In this document: positions 16,552 to 25,698 of the stretch, one piece after another
Position numbering within the stretch: position 1 is the first letter of the stretch
How the letters are laid out: every line of letters starts with the position of its first letter
From: Betaproteobacteria bacterium LSUCC0117
Lineage (GTDB): Bacteria > Pseudomonadota > Gammaproteobacteria > Burkholderiales > Burkholderiaceae_C
Reading direction: 5' to 3'
Length of the DNA: 64,000 nt
Assembly: GCA_030441535.1 (NCBI GenBank)
Contig: JAUJFZ010000004.1
Location: 291,804 to 355,803, forward strand
Translations under genes and position numbers: made by a program
The notes under the pieces: generated by a model
The model's input: the letters and a program-made list of their open reading frames with translations, nothing else
Databases searched by the model: none
What the model was told of the DNA's origin: nothing

Positions 16552-17544
16552 ATGTCCGTTTCTATTCTTCGCCGCGGTTTAATTGCAACCACCGCCGTTT
16601 TGTCTCTCTCATTGGCTGCCGGTGCCGCGTTGGCTGCTGACAAAGTCAAGCTGCGCTTGTCCTCACCCGCATCCGAAAACGACGAGCGAGCCATCGCGTT
16701 AACCACAATTTTTGCGCCTGCCGTATCTGGTTTTGCCGAATTCACACCGCACTGGAACGCGTCGCTGTTCAAGCAGGGCACCGAATTGGAGGCCATTTCA
16801 CGCGGCAACCTCGAAATGTCGATTGCCTCAGCTCAAGAGATGGCTGAGTTTTTTCCGGAATTCGGTGTTTTCGCAGCAGGCTATGTGCACCGCGATGCGG
16901 CTCACCAGGTTGCCGTGTTCAACTCTGATTTCTTCAAGTCATACAAGAAGAAAGTCGAAGATGAGTTGGGCGTTAAGCTTTTGACCGTGATGTACCTTGG
17001 CCGCCGTCAAGTGAACCTTCGCACAGACAAGGTCATCAAGACTCCTGCTGACATGGCAGGTGTGAAATTGCGTATGCCTGGCTCTGAGGCATGGCAGTTC
17101 CTGGGCAAGGCGTTGGGTGCAAACCCTGTGCCGATGGCTTTTGGTGAGGTCTACACAGCACTGCAAACCGGTGCCGTCGATGGCCAGGATAACCCCCTGC
17201 CAACCGTTCAAAAGTCAAAGTTCTACGAGGTGACCAAGCAGATCGTGCTGACCAATCACTTGGTGGACTTGAACTACGTGACTATCAGTAAAAAGGTCTG
17301 GGATAAGCTGACGCCCGCGCAGCAGGCAACCGTTCAGAAAGCCGCCGATGCGGCTGCCGAATCTGGTCGTCAAAAGCAATTGAAGCTGGAAGGCGAGTTA
17401 GAGGCTTTCATGAAGGAAAAAGGCCTGAAGGTTTACTCTCCTGATTTGAACGCTTTCCGCCAAGCCGTGCAGGGCGCGTACCTCAAATCTGACCTGTCAA
17501 AGCAATGGGAAAAAGGCGCACTTGAGAAGATCAACGCGCTCTGA
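16552..17544 (+). CDS. dctP: TRAP transporter substrate-binding protein (DctP), system 1
   Basis: This periplasmic solute-binding protein belongs to a tripartite ATP-independent (secondary) transporter. From ATG 16552, with CTAGGAGA just upstream, the protein has 330 residues. It has a Sec signal peptide (about 1-29, cleavage after ALA before ADKVKL) and DctP features including the GVKLRMPGSEAW block (about 169-180), the carboxylate-binding arginine region, and FGEVYTALQTGAVDGQDNP (about 198-216). The divergent quinate operon and shared palindrome suggest it imports quinate, shikimate or a related carboxylate; this is inferred. A GC-rich hairpin separates it from dctQ, which may keep expression of the binding protein higher than that of the permease. 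Confidence 0.9.
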   Translation: MSVSILRRGLIATTAVLSLSLAAGAALAADKVKLRLSSPASENDERAIALTTIFAPAVSGFAEFTPHWNASLFKQGTELEAISRGNLEMSIASAQEMAEFFPEFGVFAAGYVHRDAAHQVAVFNSDFFKSYKKKVEDELGVKLLTVMYLGRRQVNLRTDKVIKTPADMAGVKLRMPGSEAWQFLGKALGANPVPMAFGEVYTALQTGAVDGQDNPLPTVQKSKFYEVTKQIVLTNHLVDLNYVTISKKVWDKLTPAQQATVQKAADAAAESGRQKQLKLEGELEAFMKEKGLKVYSPDLNAFRQAVQGAYLKSDLSKQWEKGALEKINAL

Positions 17545-17578
17545 TGAGCCCAGATCAGTAGCTTAAACAGCGCATTGC

Positions 17579-17610
17579 GGCGGCCTCAGGACCTTTACGG
17601 GGTCGCCGCC
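17579..17610 (+). other. intercistronic hairpin between dctP and dctQ, system 1
   Basis: GGCGGC (17579-17584) pairs with GCCGCC (17605-17610), and GACC (17590-17593) pairs with GGTC (17601-17604). No T-run follows, so it is not a standard intrinsic terminator. It may protect the dctP message from 3' decay or weaken read-through into the permease genes. Confidence 0.5.
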
Positions 17611-17624
17611 TCTATGGTGATTCA

Positions 17625-18095
17625 ATGACAAATACCTCTAATTGGCTGCAGCGCCGCGCCGACGATGTCGGTGTGATCATGTTGTCTTTAATGTTTCTGG
17701 CGTTTGTCGTTCAAATCACGGCGCGTTACGTTTTTAATTACCCACTTGGCTGGACGCTTGAACTGTGCCTGACCATGTGGTTGTGGACCGTTTTTTGGGG
17801 CGCATCGTTCAGTCTGCGCAATGAGGATCATGTGCGCTTCGACATGATCTATTTGAACGTGTCGCCTAAAGCTAAGCGTTGGTTGGCAGCCATTGCGGCG
17901 ATTGCCATTGTCGTGACGATGTTGGTTGCGTTGCCGCGTACCTATGACTTCATCAGTTTTTTGAAAATTAAAAAAAGCGGCACCTTGCGTATCCCGCTGA
18001 TGTACGTGTTTTCCGTTTATTTGGTGTTCATGGTTGCCACCATAGCTATCTACGCCCGAGGTCTCGTCCGTATTTTCAAAGGTGAGGCGTCATGA
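17625..18095 (+). CDS. dctQ: TRAP transporter small permease (DctQ), system 1
   Basis: The 156-residue inner-membrane protein has four predicted helices (about 15-37, 46-65, 86-106 and 125-147). It is the small membrane component that binds the DctM translocation subunit. FYVLNYPLGW-like and WLWTVFWGASFSLRNEDHVRFD segments (the latter about 49-70) are characteristic of DctQ. It follows dctP by 80 bases with a hairpin between, and its stop overlaps the dctM start (ATGA), indicating coupled translation of the two membrane subunits. Confidence 0.9.
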   Translation: MTNTSNWLQRRADDVGVIMLSLMFLAFVVQITARYVFNYPLGWTLELCLTMWLWTVFWGASFSLRNEDHVRFDMIYLNVSPKAKRWLAAIAAIAIVVTMLVALPRTYDFISFLKIKKSGTLRIPLMYVFSVYLVFMVATIAIYARGLVRIFKGEAS

Positions 18096-19396
18096 GCTTG
18101 GCATTTGGCATTTGTCTGGCGACCTTGTTCTTGTTGGCCGCGATCGGTACACCGATTGCTTTCTCCATCATTTCCTCTGCGGTGGTCTATCTGGTGCTGG
18201 TCGGCCAAGACGTGGGACTGGCCGGTGAGCAGATTATTTATGGGCTTTACGACAGTTTCGTATTGTTGGCGGTGCCCTTGTTCATCGTCGCGGCAAACAT
18301 CATGAACGCGGGCTCGATCAGCGAGCGATTACTGAATTTTTGTGTCGGTGTGGTCGGGCGTTTCAAGGGCGGCTTGGGACACGTCAACATTGTGTCCAGC
18401 TTGATTTTCTCCGGCATGTCGGGTTCGGCCGTCGCCGACGCGGCGGGCATCGGTAAAGTGATCATCCAGATGATGACGCGCGATGGGCGCTACAGCCCGG
18501 GCTACGCGGCTGCAATCACGGCAGCCTCGGCCACCATTGGTCCGGTTATTCCACCGTCGATTCCGATGGTCATCTACGCGCTCGTATCGGATACCTCCAT
18601 CGGCTTTCTTTTTCTGGGGGGCATTTTGCCCGGCTTGTTGATGGGGATCATGTTGATGGCCATGAACGTCTACCTGTCGCACAAGCGAGGCTTTGAGCCA
18701 GATGCCGTGGTCCCGATACGCGAATTACCAGCCCTCACGATCAAGGCGTTTCCGGCGTTGTTGATGCCAGTGATTTTGATGTGGGGTATCTATGGCGGTG
18801 TGACCACATCAACCGAGGCGGCAGCCGTCGCCGCAGCCTACGCGTTTATTTTGGCTGCCGTGTTCTATCGCACCCTGAGTTTTTCCGGCATGCGGGCCAT
18901 CATGTTGGACAGCGTCAAGTCCTCGGCGTCGGTGGGGTTGGTGATTGGTGGTGCTTTGATCCTCAACTACATTGTTGCTTCAGAAAACATACCCGCCTTG
19001 TTAGCTGAAACACTGCAGTCTTTGGATGTATCGCCATTGACCTTTTTGTTGGGCGTGAACGTGTTGCTCTTGTTGTTGGGGTGCATTTTGGACGCTACCA
19101 CCATCATCTTGGTCATCATTCCGCTGTTCTTGCAGGCTTGCCGCTCCATGGGGATTGATCTGGTGCATTTTGGTGTGGTGGCGGTTATCAATTGCATGAT
19201 TGGCTTGATCACGCCGCCATACGGCATCCTGCTGTTTGTGATTAACGGCACTACTGGTATCAAGCTGGCAGAAATGATTCGAGAAATCTGGCCTTTCCTA
19301 GTCGCTTTGCTGCTCGCACTGTTGGTGCTTATCTTGGTACCCGAAATCGTGTTGTGGCTCCCGATGCAGTTTGGCTACGTACCGGCTGGGTTGTAG
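18092..19396 (+). CDS. dctM: TRAP transporter large permease (DctM), system 1
   Basis: The 434-residue protein has about a dozen hydrophobic segments. It forms the sodium- or proton-coupled translocation channel of the TRAP system. The DctM signature regions are visible: IFSGMSGSAVADAAGIG (about 107-123), SATIGPVIPPSIPMVIYA, and the C-terminal LITPPYGILLFVINGTTG block (about 368-385), corresponding to the two re-entrant hairpins. Its start overlaps dctQ by four bases. The DapA-like gene follows after 38 bases, so transport and the first metabolic step are probably co-expressed. Confidence 0.92.
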   Translation: MSLAFGICLATLFLLAAIGTPIAFSIISSAVVYLVLVGQDVGLAGEQIIYGLYDSFVLLAVPLFIVAANIMNAGSISERLLNFCVGVVGRFKGGLGHVNIVSSLIFSGMSGSAVADAAGIGKVIIQMMTRDGRYSPGYAAAITAASATIGPVIPPSIPMVIYALVSDTSIGFLFLGGILPGLLMGIMLMAMNVYLSHKRGFEPDAVVPIRELPALTIKAFPALLMPVILMWGIYGGVTTSTEAAAVAAAYAFILAAVFYRTLSFSGMRAIMLDSVKSSASVGLVIGGALILNYIVASENIPALLAETLQSLDVSPLTFLLGVNVLLLLLGCILDATTIILVIIPLFLQACRSMGIDLVHFGVVAVINCMIGLITPPYGILLFVINGTTGIKLAEMIREIWPFLVALLLALLVLILVPEIVLWLPMQFGYVPAGL

Positions 19397-19434
19397 TTTT
19401 ATTTCCCTTTTCTCATTCCTGTCTAAGGTAAAGC

Positions 19435-20355
19435 ATGACGCTTCGCGCGCACAAGGGCATCTGGCCCGCTCTCTTGACCCCGGTCGCTGCAGACGGCGAG
19501 ATTCGACACGATTTGCTGGCTGCACACGCCAAGAACTTATTGGCGTTGGGGTGCAATGGTGTGACCCTGTTTGGTACCACGGGTGAGGGGCCCTCTTTCA
19601 GTGTTTCTGAGCGTACTGCGGCGCTGTCAGCGCTCATTGCAGCGGGTGTGCCGGCCGATGCCATTCTGGTGCATACCAGCGCGGCAGCGTTGCCCGACAC
19701 CATCGCATTGAGTGTCCATGCCACCCAACTAGGGGTTCATGCATGCCTTTTGATGCCGCCATTCTTCTTTAAAGGCGTATCGGATGAAGGGATCACTGCG
19801 GCATTGCAGCAGGTCATCGATGCGGTCAAGCAGGACCGGTTATCGTTGCGCGCGGTGCTGTATCACATTCCCCAAGTTGCGGGGGTTGGGCTCTCCGCAG
19901 CGGTGATTCGCGCCCTGATCGATCGCAACCCTGGCGTTATTCTGGGCATTAAAGACAGCGCCTGTGACAGGGCACATTCGCTCGGGCTTGCACAGGCCTT
20001 CATGCCCGAGGTTCAGGTTTGGGTCGGTAATGAGTTAGACATTCCTGCGCTTGCAGCCAAGGGCACCAATGGCGCTGTCAGCGGCGTCGCCAACATCATG
20101 CCGCGCTGCGTGATGCGTCTGGTTGAAAATCGCGATGTCAAGTCGATTGATTCAGACTTGAAACGGGCAGGTGCTTACATTGACCTGTTGAACGCGACCG
20201 TGATGCTGCCCACTTTCAAGGCGACGATGGCTATTTTGACTGGCGAATCTGACTGGGCCCGTGTGCGTGCGCCTTTGCGTCAGCTCAATGACGCCGAGAT
20301 GACCGTGGTGCGTGAGCGACTCGAGGCAGCCAGAATCACCGATTTCACCTCATAG
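19435..20355 (+). CDS. dihydrodipicolinate synthase family aldolase/lyase
   Basis: This class I aldolase of the DapA/NAL/KDG-aldolase superfamily has 306 residues. The Schiff-base lysine is Lys173 in GIKDS, the proton-relay tyrosine is Tyr143 in LYHIP, and LFGTTGEGPSFS (45-56) forms the carboxylate-binding loop with the GTTGE signature. An AAGGTAA ribosome binding site precedes the ATG. Placement in the TRAP operon, not near lysine genes, argues for a catabolic lyase acting on a 2-keto acid (or its dehydration) over lysine biosynthesis. The exact reaction cannot be read; members of this family act on many pyruvate-derived compounds. Confidence 0.82.
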   Translation: MTLRAHKGIWPALLTPVAADGEIRHDLLAAHAKNLLALGCNGVTLFGTTGEGPSFSVSERTAALSALIAAGVPADAILVHTSAAALPDTIALSVHATQLGVHACLLMPPFFFKGVSDEGITAALQQVIDAVKQDRLSLRAVLYHIPQVAGVGLSAAVIRALIDRNPGVILGIKDSACDRAHSLGLAQAFMPEVQVWVGNELDIPALAAKGTNGAVSGVANIMPRCVMRLVENRDVKSIDSDLKRAGAYIDLLNATVMLPTFKATMAILTGESDWARVRAPLRQLNDAEMTVVRERLEAARITDFTS

Positions 20356-20413
20356 AATACGGTCATCTGCCTACCGTTTATCGAACAATGGGGGTTTTCA
20401 GGGCTCCCTTTTT

Positions 20414-21307
20414 ATGTCTGCACACACCCCCGGTTTGAAGCCATCCGCATTGCTCGGTATCGCCTTGGTCCTGATGGCTGTTGCCTCGTTCGCCTTGATT
20501 GATACCGTCAACAAGCACCTCAGCTTGCACGTTCCCATCATGATGATCATTTGGGTGCGCTACATGACACAGGCGGTGTTGACAACGGGGTTCTTCTTAC
20601 CAAAGTTGGGACGCCAGGTGCTTATGACCCGTCATTTGGGTTTGCAGATCACGCGCGGGATCTTTTTTATCTTGCTGACATTGCTAGCCATTGCCAGCTT
20701 GCAGGCGTTTCCGGTTGCCGAGTTCACGGCAATCTTGATGACAACCCCGCTCTTCGTCACATTTTTTGCGGCCACCATGATGGGAGAACGCGTGTCTCTG
20801 TGGCGCATCATGCTGGTTTTGGGCGGATTTGTTGGCACCTTGGTCATCGTGCGTCCGGGCCAGTCGGAACTCGGTTGGGCAATGGTTTTCCCGTTGGGCG
20901 CTGTTGCGGTCAACACGGCATTTCAACTGCTCACCAAACGTTTGGCTGAAACTGAAAACAGCATGACGACTCACTTTTATTCGGTGTGGGTGGGCGCCAT
21001 AACCAGCAGTTTGACGCTGGCTTGGATATGGACGCCATTGGCCGACATGACCTTATGGGCGCTACTGCTGCTGATTGGTGTGGCTGGCACCGTGGGACAT
21101 TACCTATTGATCAAGGCCTACGAGCACGCGCCTGCGTCAACGCTCATGCCTTACATGTATGCGCAAATTGGTTTCGCTCTTTTGGGCGGCTGGCTTGCGT
21201 TCGGTAACGTACCCGATCACATCTCGCTAATGGGCATTGCGCTGATCGCCGTGTGTGGTGTCGCTGGCGGTGCGCTCACAATTTGGGAGCGTAGCTCCTC
21301 AAGGTGA
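20414..21307 (+). CDS. EamA/DMT family transporter
   Basis: The 297-residue inner-membrane protein has ten hydrophobic segments in two EamA repeats, as in the drug/metabolite transporter superfamily. The first repeat shows NKHLSLHVPIMMIIWVRY and AEFTAILMTTPLF (about 111-123); the second ends with LMPYMYAQIGFALLGGWL. The chosen ATG (20414) leaves 58 bases after the DapA-like stop; an earlier in-frame start overlapping that gene would add 34 unconserved residues. It is probably the last gene of the TRAP operon. Its 3' end overlaps the convergent oxidoreductase gene by 32 bases. The substrate is unknown; an exporter role is usual. Confidence 0.8.
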   Translation: MSAHTPGLKPSALLGIALVLMAVASFALIDTVNKHLSLHVPIMMIIWVRYMTQAVLTTGFFLPKLGRQVLMTRHLGLQITRGIFFILLTLLAIASLQAFPVAEFTAILMTTPLFVTFFAATMMGERVSLWRIMLVLGGFVGTLVIVRPGQSELGWAMVFPLGAVAVNTAFQLLTKRLAETENSMTTHFYSVWVGAITSSLTLAWIWTPLADMTLWALLLLIGVAGTVGHYLLIKAYEHAPASTLMPYMYAQIGFALLGGWLAFGNVPDHISLMGIALIAVCGVAGGALTIWERSSSR

Positions 21308-22346
21308 CACGCTGGCCGCTGGAAGCGGCTTGCACAATGGCTTCCGTGACCTCTAAATTTCGCAGGCCGTCTTCGACAGTGACTGCAGGCAACGCGTCAC
21401 CTCGGATCACGGCCTCGAAATGCTGCATCTGAGCCTGAATGGGATCAACAACGTCGAGCGGCCATTGTTCGGTCTCAAACGGTAACCACCACGACCGGGC
21501 GGCATCCGTCGCGTATCGATGCAAGCGCATGGTCGGTACCGAGAGGCTGCCGTTGGTACCAGTGACCTCATAACAGTCTTGCGCGGGGTAGCTGACGTAG
21601 GCTTTGTTTTCTTGGCTGGTCTGCTCCCAGCTGGAGGGTGATGCGGCGCAGTCGGATAGCATGAAGGTACCCAGCGCGCCACTTTCGAATTCAAAGGTAA
21701 TCGCGGCGCTGTCCTCGACCACATACCCACGCGTTGCATGACTAACCACGGCCTGCACGGCGCGCACCTCGCCGCAAAGCATGCGGAAGTTGTGCACCTC
21801 GTGAATCATGTTCAAAAGAATGGGTCCTGCGCCGGCTTGTGAGCGCCAAGGCGCAGCAGCGAAGTACTCGGCAGGTTTGTAGAAAGTCGCACGCCCTGTG
21901 ACGCAGACCAAGCGCCCCAACACGCCGCTGTCCACGCAGGTTTTTGCGGCTTGCATGATGCCACTGTGCGTTCGGTGATGTCCCACGAGTACACGGCTGC
22001 CGTGCGCACCTAAACCAGCCAGTAATTTGGCCCCATCGGCGGCGGTAACCGCCACGGGCTTCTCCAGCAAGATGGCAACGCCGGCAGCGGCGCATTGAAT
22101 TGCCTGCGGGACGTGCAGTGGGTTCGGAGTCGCCAAGACGATGGCATCCGGGCGTGCATCAGCAAGAAGAACTCCGAGGTCGTGGAAGTGCGCGACCCCG
22201 TGCTGTGACGCAATCGCTTGGCCCGCCTCCGAGGGGTCCACGATGGCCGACAGACGTAAACCAGGCGCCTGCTGAATGGCTGCGATGTGCGCTTGGCCGA
22301 TGTAGCCAGCGCCGGCGACGGCAATGCGTAGGGGTGCAGGAGTCAT
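21276..22346 (-). CDS. Gfo/Idh/MocA family NAD(P)-dependent oxidoreductase
   Basis: The 356-residue cytoplasmic dehydrogenase has an N-terminal Rossmann domain starting VAGAGYIGQAHIAAI (about 9-23), the lysine-containing EKPVAVT motif (about 95-101) that holds the nicotinamide-site Lys, and a C-terminal mixed sheet domain with the NMIHEVHNFRMLCG stretch supplying the catalytic His region. Family members oxidise or reduce sugars, inositols and related polyols. It follows aroE2 on the same strand by 15 bases, so the two are probably cotranscribed and may act on a cyclic polyol such as a shikimate or quinate relative; that link is an inference. Confidence 0.85.
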   Translation of the reverse strand: MTPAPLRIAVAGAGYIGQAHIAAIQQAPGLRLSAIVDPSEAGQAIASQHGVAHFHDLGVLLADARPDAIVLATPNPLHVPQAIQCAAAGVAILLEKPVAVTAADGAKLLAGLGAHGSRVLVGHHRTHSGIMQAAKTCVDSGVLGRLVCVTGRATFYKPAEYFAAAPWRSQAGAGPILLNMIHEVHNFRMLCGEVRAVQAVVSHATRGYVVEDSAAITFEFESGALGTFMLSDCAASPSSWEQTSQENKAYVSYPAQDCYEVTGTNGSLSVPTMRLHRYATDAARSWWLPFETEQWPLDVVDPIQAQMQHFEAVIRGDALPAVTVEDGLRNLEVTEAIVQAASSGQRVTLRSYAPKL

Positions 22347-22361
22347 GGCGTGACTTGTCGC

Positions 22362-23204
22362 TTAAAACGTGGCAAGAATTTGTTGCTTGAGCTCGGGCGT
22401 GACGTGCGGGCGCACGCCAAACCAGGCCTCAAAAGCAGGTATCGCTTGGTTGATGAGCATTCCCAGGCCATTGACCGCACGGTGACCCCGTGCCTGCGCT
22501 GCGGCTAACAGGGGAGTCTCAAGCGGAACGTAAATCAGGTCAGATACCCAGGCATCTGCAGGCAAGGTATCGAGTTGGATGTCCAGTGGTTCTTGACCGT
22601 ACATCCCTTGACTTGTGGCATTGACCAGCAGGGCGGCACCTCGGAGGGCCTCTTGCCGTTGCGACCATTCGTGTACCTCAACGATTGGGGCCAACCCCTC
22701 CGCCAATCGCTCTGCGGTGGTACGTGTCCGATTTAAGAGCCGCACGGATGTCGCACCTGCTTCGATCAGGGCAATGACGACAGCGCGAGCCGCACCCCCC
22801 GCGCCCAGCACCACGATAGGGCCTTTGTCAGCGCGCCAATTGGGGTCCTCATCGCGCAAACTTTGAATGTAGCCAAAGCCATCGTTATTGTGGCCCGTCA
22901 GGTGTCCGTCTTCACCCACAACGATGCAATTGATCGCACCCATACGCTTGGCCATCGGTGTCAGCGTATCCATCAAGGGCATCGCTGCCAGTTTGTGGGG
23001 AAGGGTGATGTTGCAGCCCGCCAGGCCCAGTGCGCGAAGACCGCGAATCGCATCTGCTACGTTGTCCGGTTGGACGGGAAAGTGCCCATAGGCCCCGTTA
23101 ATGCCGTACGCCTTGATCCAATAGTTGTGAATGATGGGTGAGCGCGACTGGTAGATCGGCATGCCCATGACGCCTGCGAGTTTGAACGGTAGATTGACTG
23201 CCAT
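22362..23204 (-). CDS. aroE: shikimate dehydrogenase, second AroE paralogue
   Basis: This NADP-dependent oxidoreductase interconverts 3-dehydroshikimate and shikimate. From the ATG 23204 it has 280 residues. The substrate segment SRSP (20-23), catalytic Lys71 in TLPHK, Asn92, and NND with Asp108 are all present. The cofactor loop is VLGAGGAARA. This copy is closer to standard AroE or YdiB than the one at 14380-15234. A TTG 45 bases upstream is possible but gives an unconserved extension. It is cotranscribed with a Gfo/Idh/MocA oxidoreductase and divergent from an MFS gene, so it may be a YdiB-like quinate/shikimate dehydrogenase; biosynthetic AroE is the alternative. Confidence 0.82.
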   Translation of the reverse strand: MAVNLPFKLAGVMGMPIYQSRSPIIHNYWIKAYGINGAYGHFPVQPDNVADAIRGLRALGLAGCNITLPHKLAAMPLMDTLTPMAKRMGAINCIVVGEDGHLTGHNNDGFGYIQSLRDEDPNWRADKGPIVVLGAGGAARAVVIALIEAGATSVRLLNRTRTTAERLAEGLAPIVEVHEWSQRQEALRGAALLVNATSQGMYGQEPLDIQLDTLPADAWVSDLIYVPLETPLLAAAQARGHRAVNGLGMLINQAIPAFEAWFGVRPHVTPELKQQILATF

Positions 23205-23340
23205 GTTTGGAAACGGGGTGGAGGGAACCCATGTGTTTATTGCCCCCAACTCTACCGCAAAGGCATCGCTGTTTTGTCACCTTGAGCGCGGGAACGTGGC
23301 GATATTGGTGGCAAACTGTGCGCTCGCAAAGCCAAACACC

Positions 23341-24765
23341 ATGACACAACCTTTGACGCCACCGTCTGCTGAATCAACCCCGGCGACTGCGCAGCCCGAC
23401 ATCAGGGTTCACCGTGTCGACAAGAAAGCATTGGTTGCGGTGTTTTTGGGCGTCGCTTTGGGTGCGCTGGATACGTCAATTGCCAATACCGCTTTACCTG
23501 CCATAGCCGCTGATCTCAATGCGTCGGCTGCTGCCTCTGTCTGGATTGTCAATGCATACCAACTTGCAGTGGTTGCTGGCTTGTTCCCATTGGCAGCCTT
23601 GGGCGATCTTTTCGGTGCGCGTCGGGTGTTTCTATGGGGCATCGCGGTTTTTACGTTGGCCAGCTTCGCGTGTGCTGTGGCGCCAGATTTATTGTCGTTG
23701 GCCATCGCACGGGGTTTTCAAGGCCTCGGGGCAGCGGGCGTCATGAGCGTCAACATTGCGTTGATTCGCCAGTTGTACCCGCCATCTCGGTTGGGACGCG
23801 GTGTCGGCCTGAATGCATTCATCGTTGGCAGCTCCTTTACGTTGGGGCCAAGCGTGGCATCACTGGTGTTGTCGGTTGCCAATTGGCCTTGGTTGTTTGG
23901 CCTGAGTGTTCCATTGGGTTTGGTGGCGTTGGCGTTTGGGTGGCGCAGCCTGCCCAATACGGTTCCGCAGTCGCACACCATTGATCCGCTCACGGCGGCG
24001 CTGTCTGCCGTCTGTTTTGGCAGCTTGATTTACGGCGTCGGCTCTGCAGCCCAGTTGGCGTCGGCTTCCCACGTGGTGTTGCCGCTCTTGATCGCCGGCT
24101 TCAGTGGTTGGTGGCTCATTACCCGGCAGCGGGGTCACGCGGTCCCGATGTTGCCAGTCGATTTGTTTTCGCGACCCCTGTTTCGTTTGTCTGCCTTAAC
24201 CGCTGTCGGTGCCTTCGCGACACAGGGCGTGGCGTTTGTGGCGTTGCCGTTTTACTTCGAACAGGTGTTGCACCGAGATCCGATCAACACCGGATTTCTC
24301 ATGACGGCATGGCCGGCAGCAGTTGCCTTGTTGGCACCCTTCGCGGGTCGACTCTCTGACCGCATTGCCCCAGCCCTGCTTGGTGGCGTCGGTCTCACGC
24401 TACTCAGCACGGGGATGTTGTCGTTGTTTTTGCTGGACACCACGTCCAGCACAGAGAGCATCGTTTTTCGCATGGCGTGGTGCGGCTTGGGTTTCGGTCT
24501 GTTTCAGTCGCCCAACTTGCGTGCCATCATGTCTAGCGCACCTGCAACCCGCGCCTCTGGCGCGAGTGCGGTTATTGCGATGGCTAGGCTCATGGGCCAG
24601 ACCCACGGTGCTGCAGCGGTTGCATTGTGCTTTGGGTTGATGCAAGTCGGTGGTGCGTCGATTGCCTTACTGGTGGGCATGGTCACTGCAGGGCTGGCCG
24701 CTTTCAGCAGTTTTAGACGCTTGCGTTACCAATCCATTCGTACGGGTAGCAGCGAACCCGTTTGA
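23341..24765 (+). CDS. MFS transporter, DHA2 (EmrB/QacA-like) family
   Basis: The 474-residue inner-membrane protein has about 14 hydrophobic helices. Drug:H+ antiporter motifs are visible: GALDTSIANTALPAI (motif D1, about 41-55) and GDLFGARRVFLWG (motif A, about 88-100). The ATG at 23341 gives a short polar N terminus before the first helix; an upstream in-frame start at 23161 would run antisense through the divergent aroE start and is rejected. The gene is divergent from aroE2 across 136 bases. It may export a toxic intermediate or import an aromatic acid; sequence alone cannot decide. Confidence 0.85.
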   Translation: MTQPLTPPSAESTPATAQPDIRVHRVDKKALVAVFLGVALGALDTSIANTALPAIAADLNASAAASVWIVNAYQLAVVAGLFPLAALGDLFGARRVFLWGIAVFTLASFACAVAPDLLSLAIARGFQGLGAAGVMSVNIALIRQLYPPSRLGRGVGLNAFIVGSSFTLGPSVASLVLSVANWPWLFGLSVPLGLVALAFGWRSLPNTVPQSHTIDPLTAALSAVCFGSLIYGVGSAAQLASASHVVLPLLIAGFSGWWLITRQRGHAVPMLPVDLFSRPLFRLSALTAVGAFATQGVAFVALPFYFEQVLHRDPINTGFLMTAWPAAVALLAPFAGRLSDRIAPALLGGVGLTLLSTGMLSLFLLDTTSSTESIVFRMAWCGLGFGLFQSPNLRAIMSSAPATRASGASAVIAMARLMGQTHGAAAVALCFGLMQVGGASIALLVGMVTAGLAAFSSFRRLRYQSIRTGSSEPV

Positions 24766-24792
24766 ATTCGGCATACCTATGAGGCCCCGACT

Positions 24793-25698
24793 ATGAATTC
24801 AAAAACAACCGCGCTTTCAGGAGTCGCTTTTCTCACGCTACTCGCGATCGCATTGATGATGGGCGCCAACCATGTGGCGGCGCGGCTTGCATTCAACAGT
24901 GGCGCTGATGTGCTGACAGCAATTACTTTTCGAAGTCTTTGCACCGCCTTCGTGATTGGTGTGATCGTTTGGCAGCAGGGTGTTTCACTGGGTTTGACGG
25001 GGCAACAAAAGCGTTTTCTTCCCCTGATTGGTCTTTTGATCGGCGTGCAGAGTTTTTGCCTGTACTCCGCTGTGGCACGTCTACCGGTCGCGTTGGCGTT
25101 ACTGGCATTCAACACTTACCCACTGACGACCGCGTTGTGGGCGCGTCTGTTGTACCGGCAGGAGACCCCGATTGCCGTGAAGCGTGCGGTACCCATCATT
25201 CTGATCGGCTTGGCGCTCGCGCTCGATGTGTTGGGTGCCGCTTCTGGGTTGGGCGTCGAGGCGCACTGGGGTGAGATCGGTGTGGGTGTGGCGTTCGCTC
25301 TGGGGGCGTCGTTGTCATTCGGATTGGCTCTGGTACTCACCCAATTCGAGACACCCGGACTCGACGGGCGCGTACGGACGTTTTTCACTTTGGCGATCGT
25401 CGGCGGATTGGCGTTAATCAGCGTTGGCGTCGGGGACGGGTTTCAGTTGCCTCGCACTGTGGTGGGCTGGTGGGGCCTTGCGCTGTTGACGCTGCTTTAC
25501 GGTACGGCGTTTACTTTGATGTTCACTTTGCTGCCCAAGCTGGGGGTCGTGGGCTATGCCGCAGTTATGAACGTTGAGCCCGTTTTTGCGCTGGTGCTGG
25601 CCTGGGGCGTGCTGGGACAGGCCATTGCCGGTATGCAGCTCGTGGGCGCATTGATGGTCGTGTCTGCGGTGGTTTGGTTGGGGCTGCGCAAAGGTTAA
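24793..25698 (+). CDS. EamA/DMT family transporter, second copy
   Basis: The 301-residue membrane protein has ten hydrophobic segments in two EamA domains. FRSLCTAFVIGVIVWQQG (about 44-61) and ALLAFNTYPLTTALWARLLY (first repeat) together with NVEPVFALVLAWGVLGQ (second repeat) are typical. It lies 27 bases after the MFS gene on the same strand and may be in the same transcript. It shares the family but little visible local sequence with the EamA protein at 20414-21307, so it is not a recent duplicate. The substrate is not known. Confidence 0.8.
   Translation: MNSKTTALSGVAFLTLLAIALMMGANHVAARLAFNSGADVLTAITFRSLCTAFVIGVIVWQQGVSLGLTGQQKRFLPLIGLLIGVQSFCLYSAVARLPVALALLAFNTYPLTTALWARLLYRQETPIAVKRAVPIILIGLALALDVLGAASGLGVEAHWGEIGVGVAFALGASLSFGLALVLTQFETPGLDGRVRTFFTLAIVGGLALISVGVGDGFQLPRTVVGWWGLALLTLLYGTAFTLMFTLLPKLGVVGYAAVMNVEPVFALVLAWGVLGQAIAGMQLVGALMVVSAVVWLGLRKG

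Noticed and set aside
23161..23340. 60-codon upstream extension of the MFS transporter
   Set aside because: It overlaps the divergent aroE start antisense and has no MFS similarity; ATG 23341 gives a normal N terminus.
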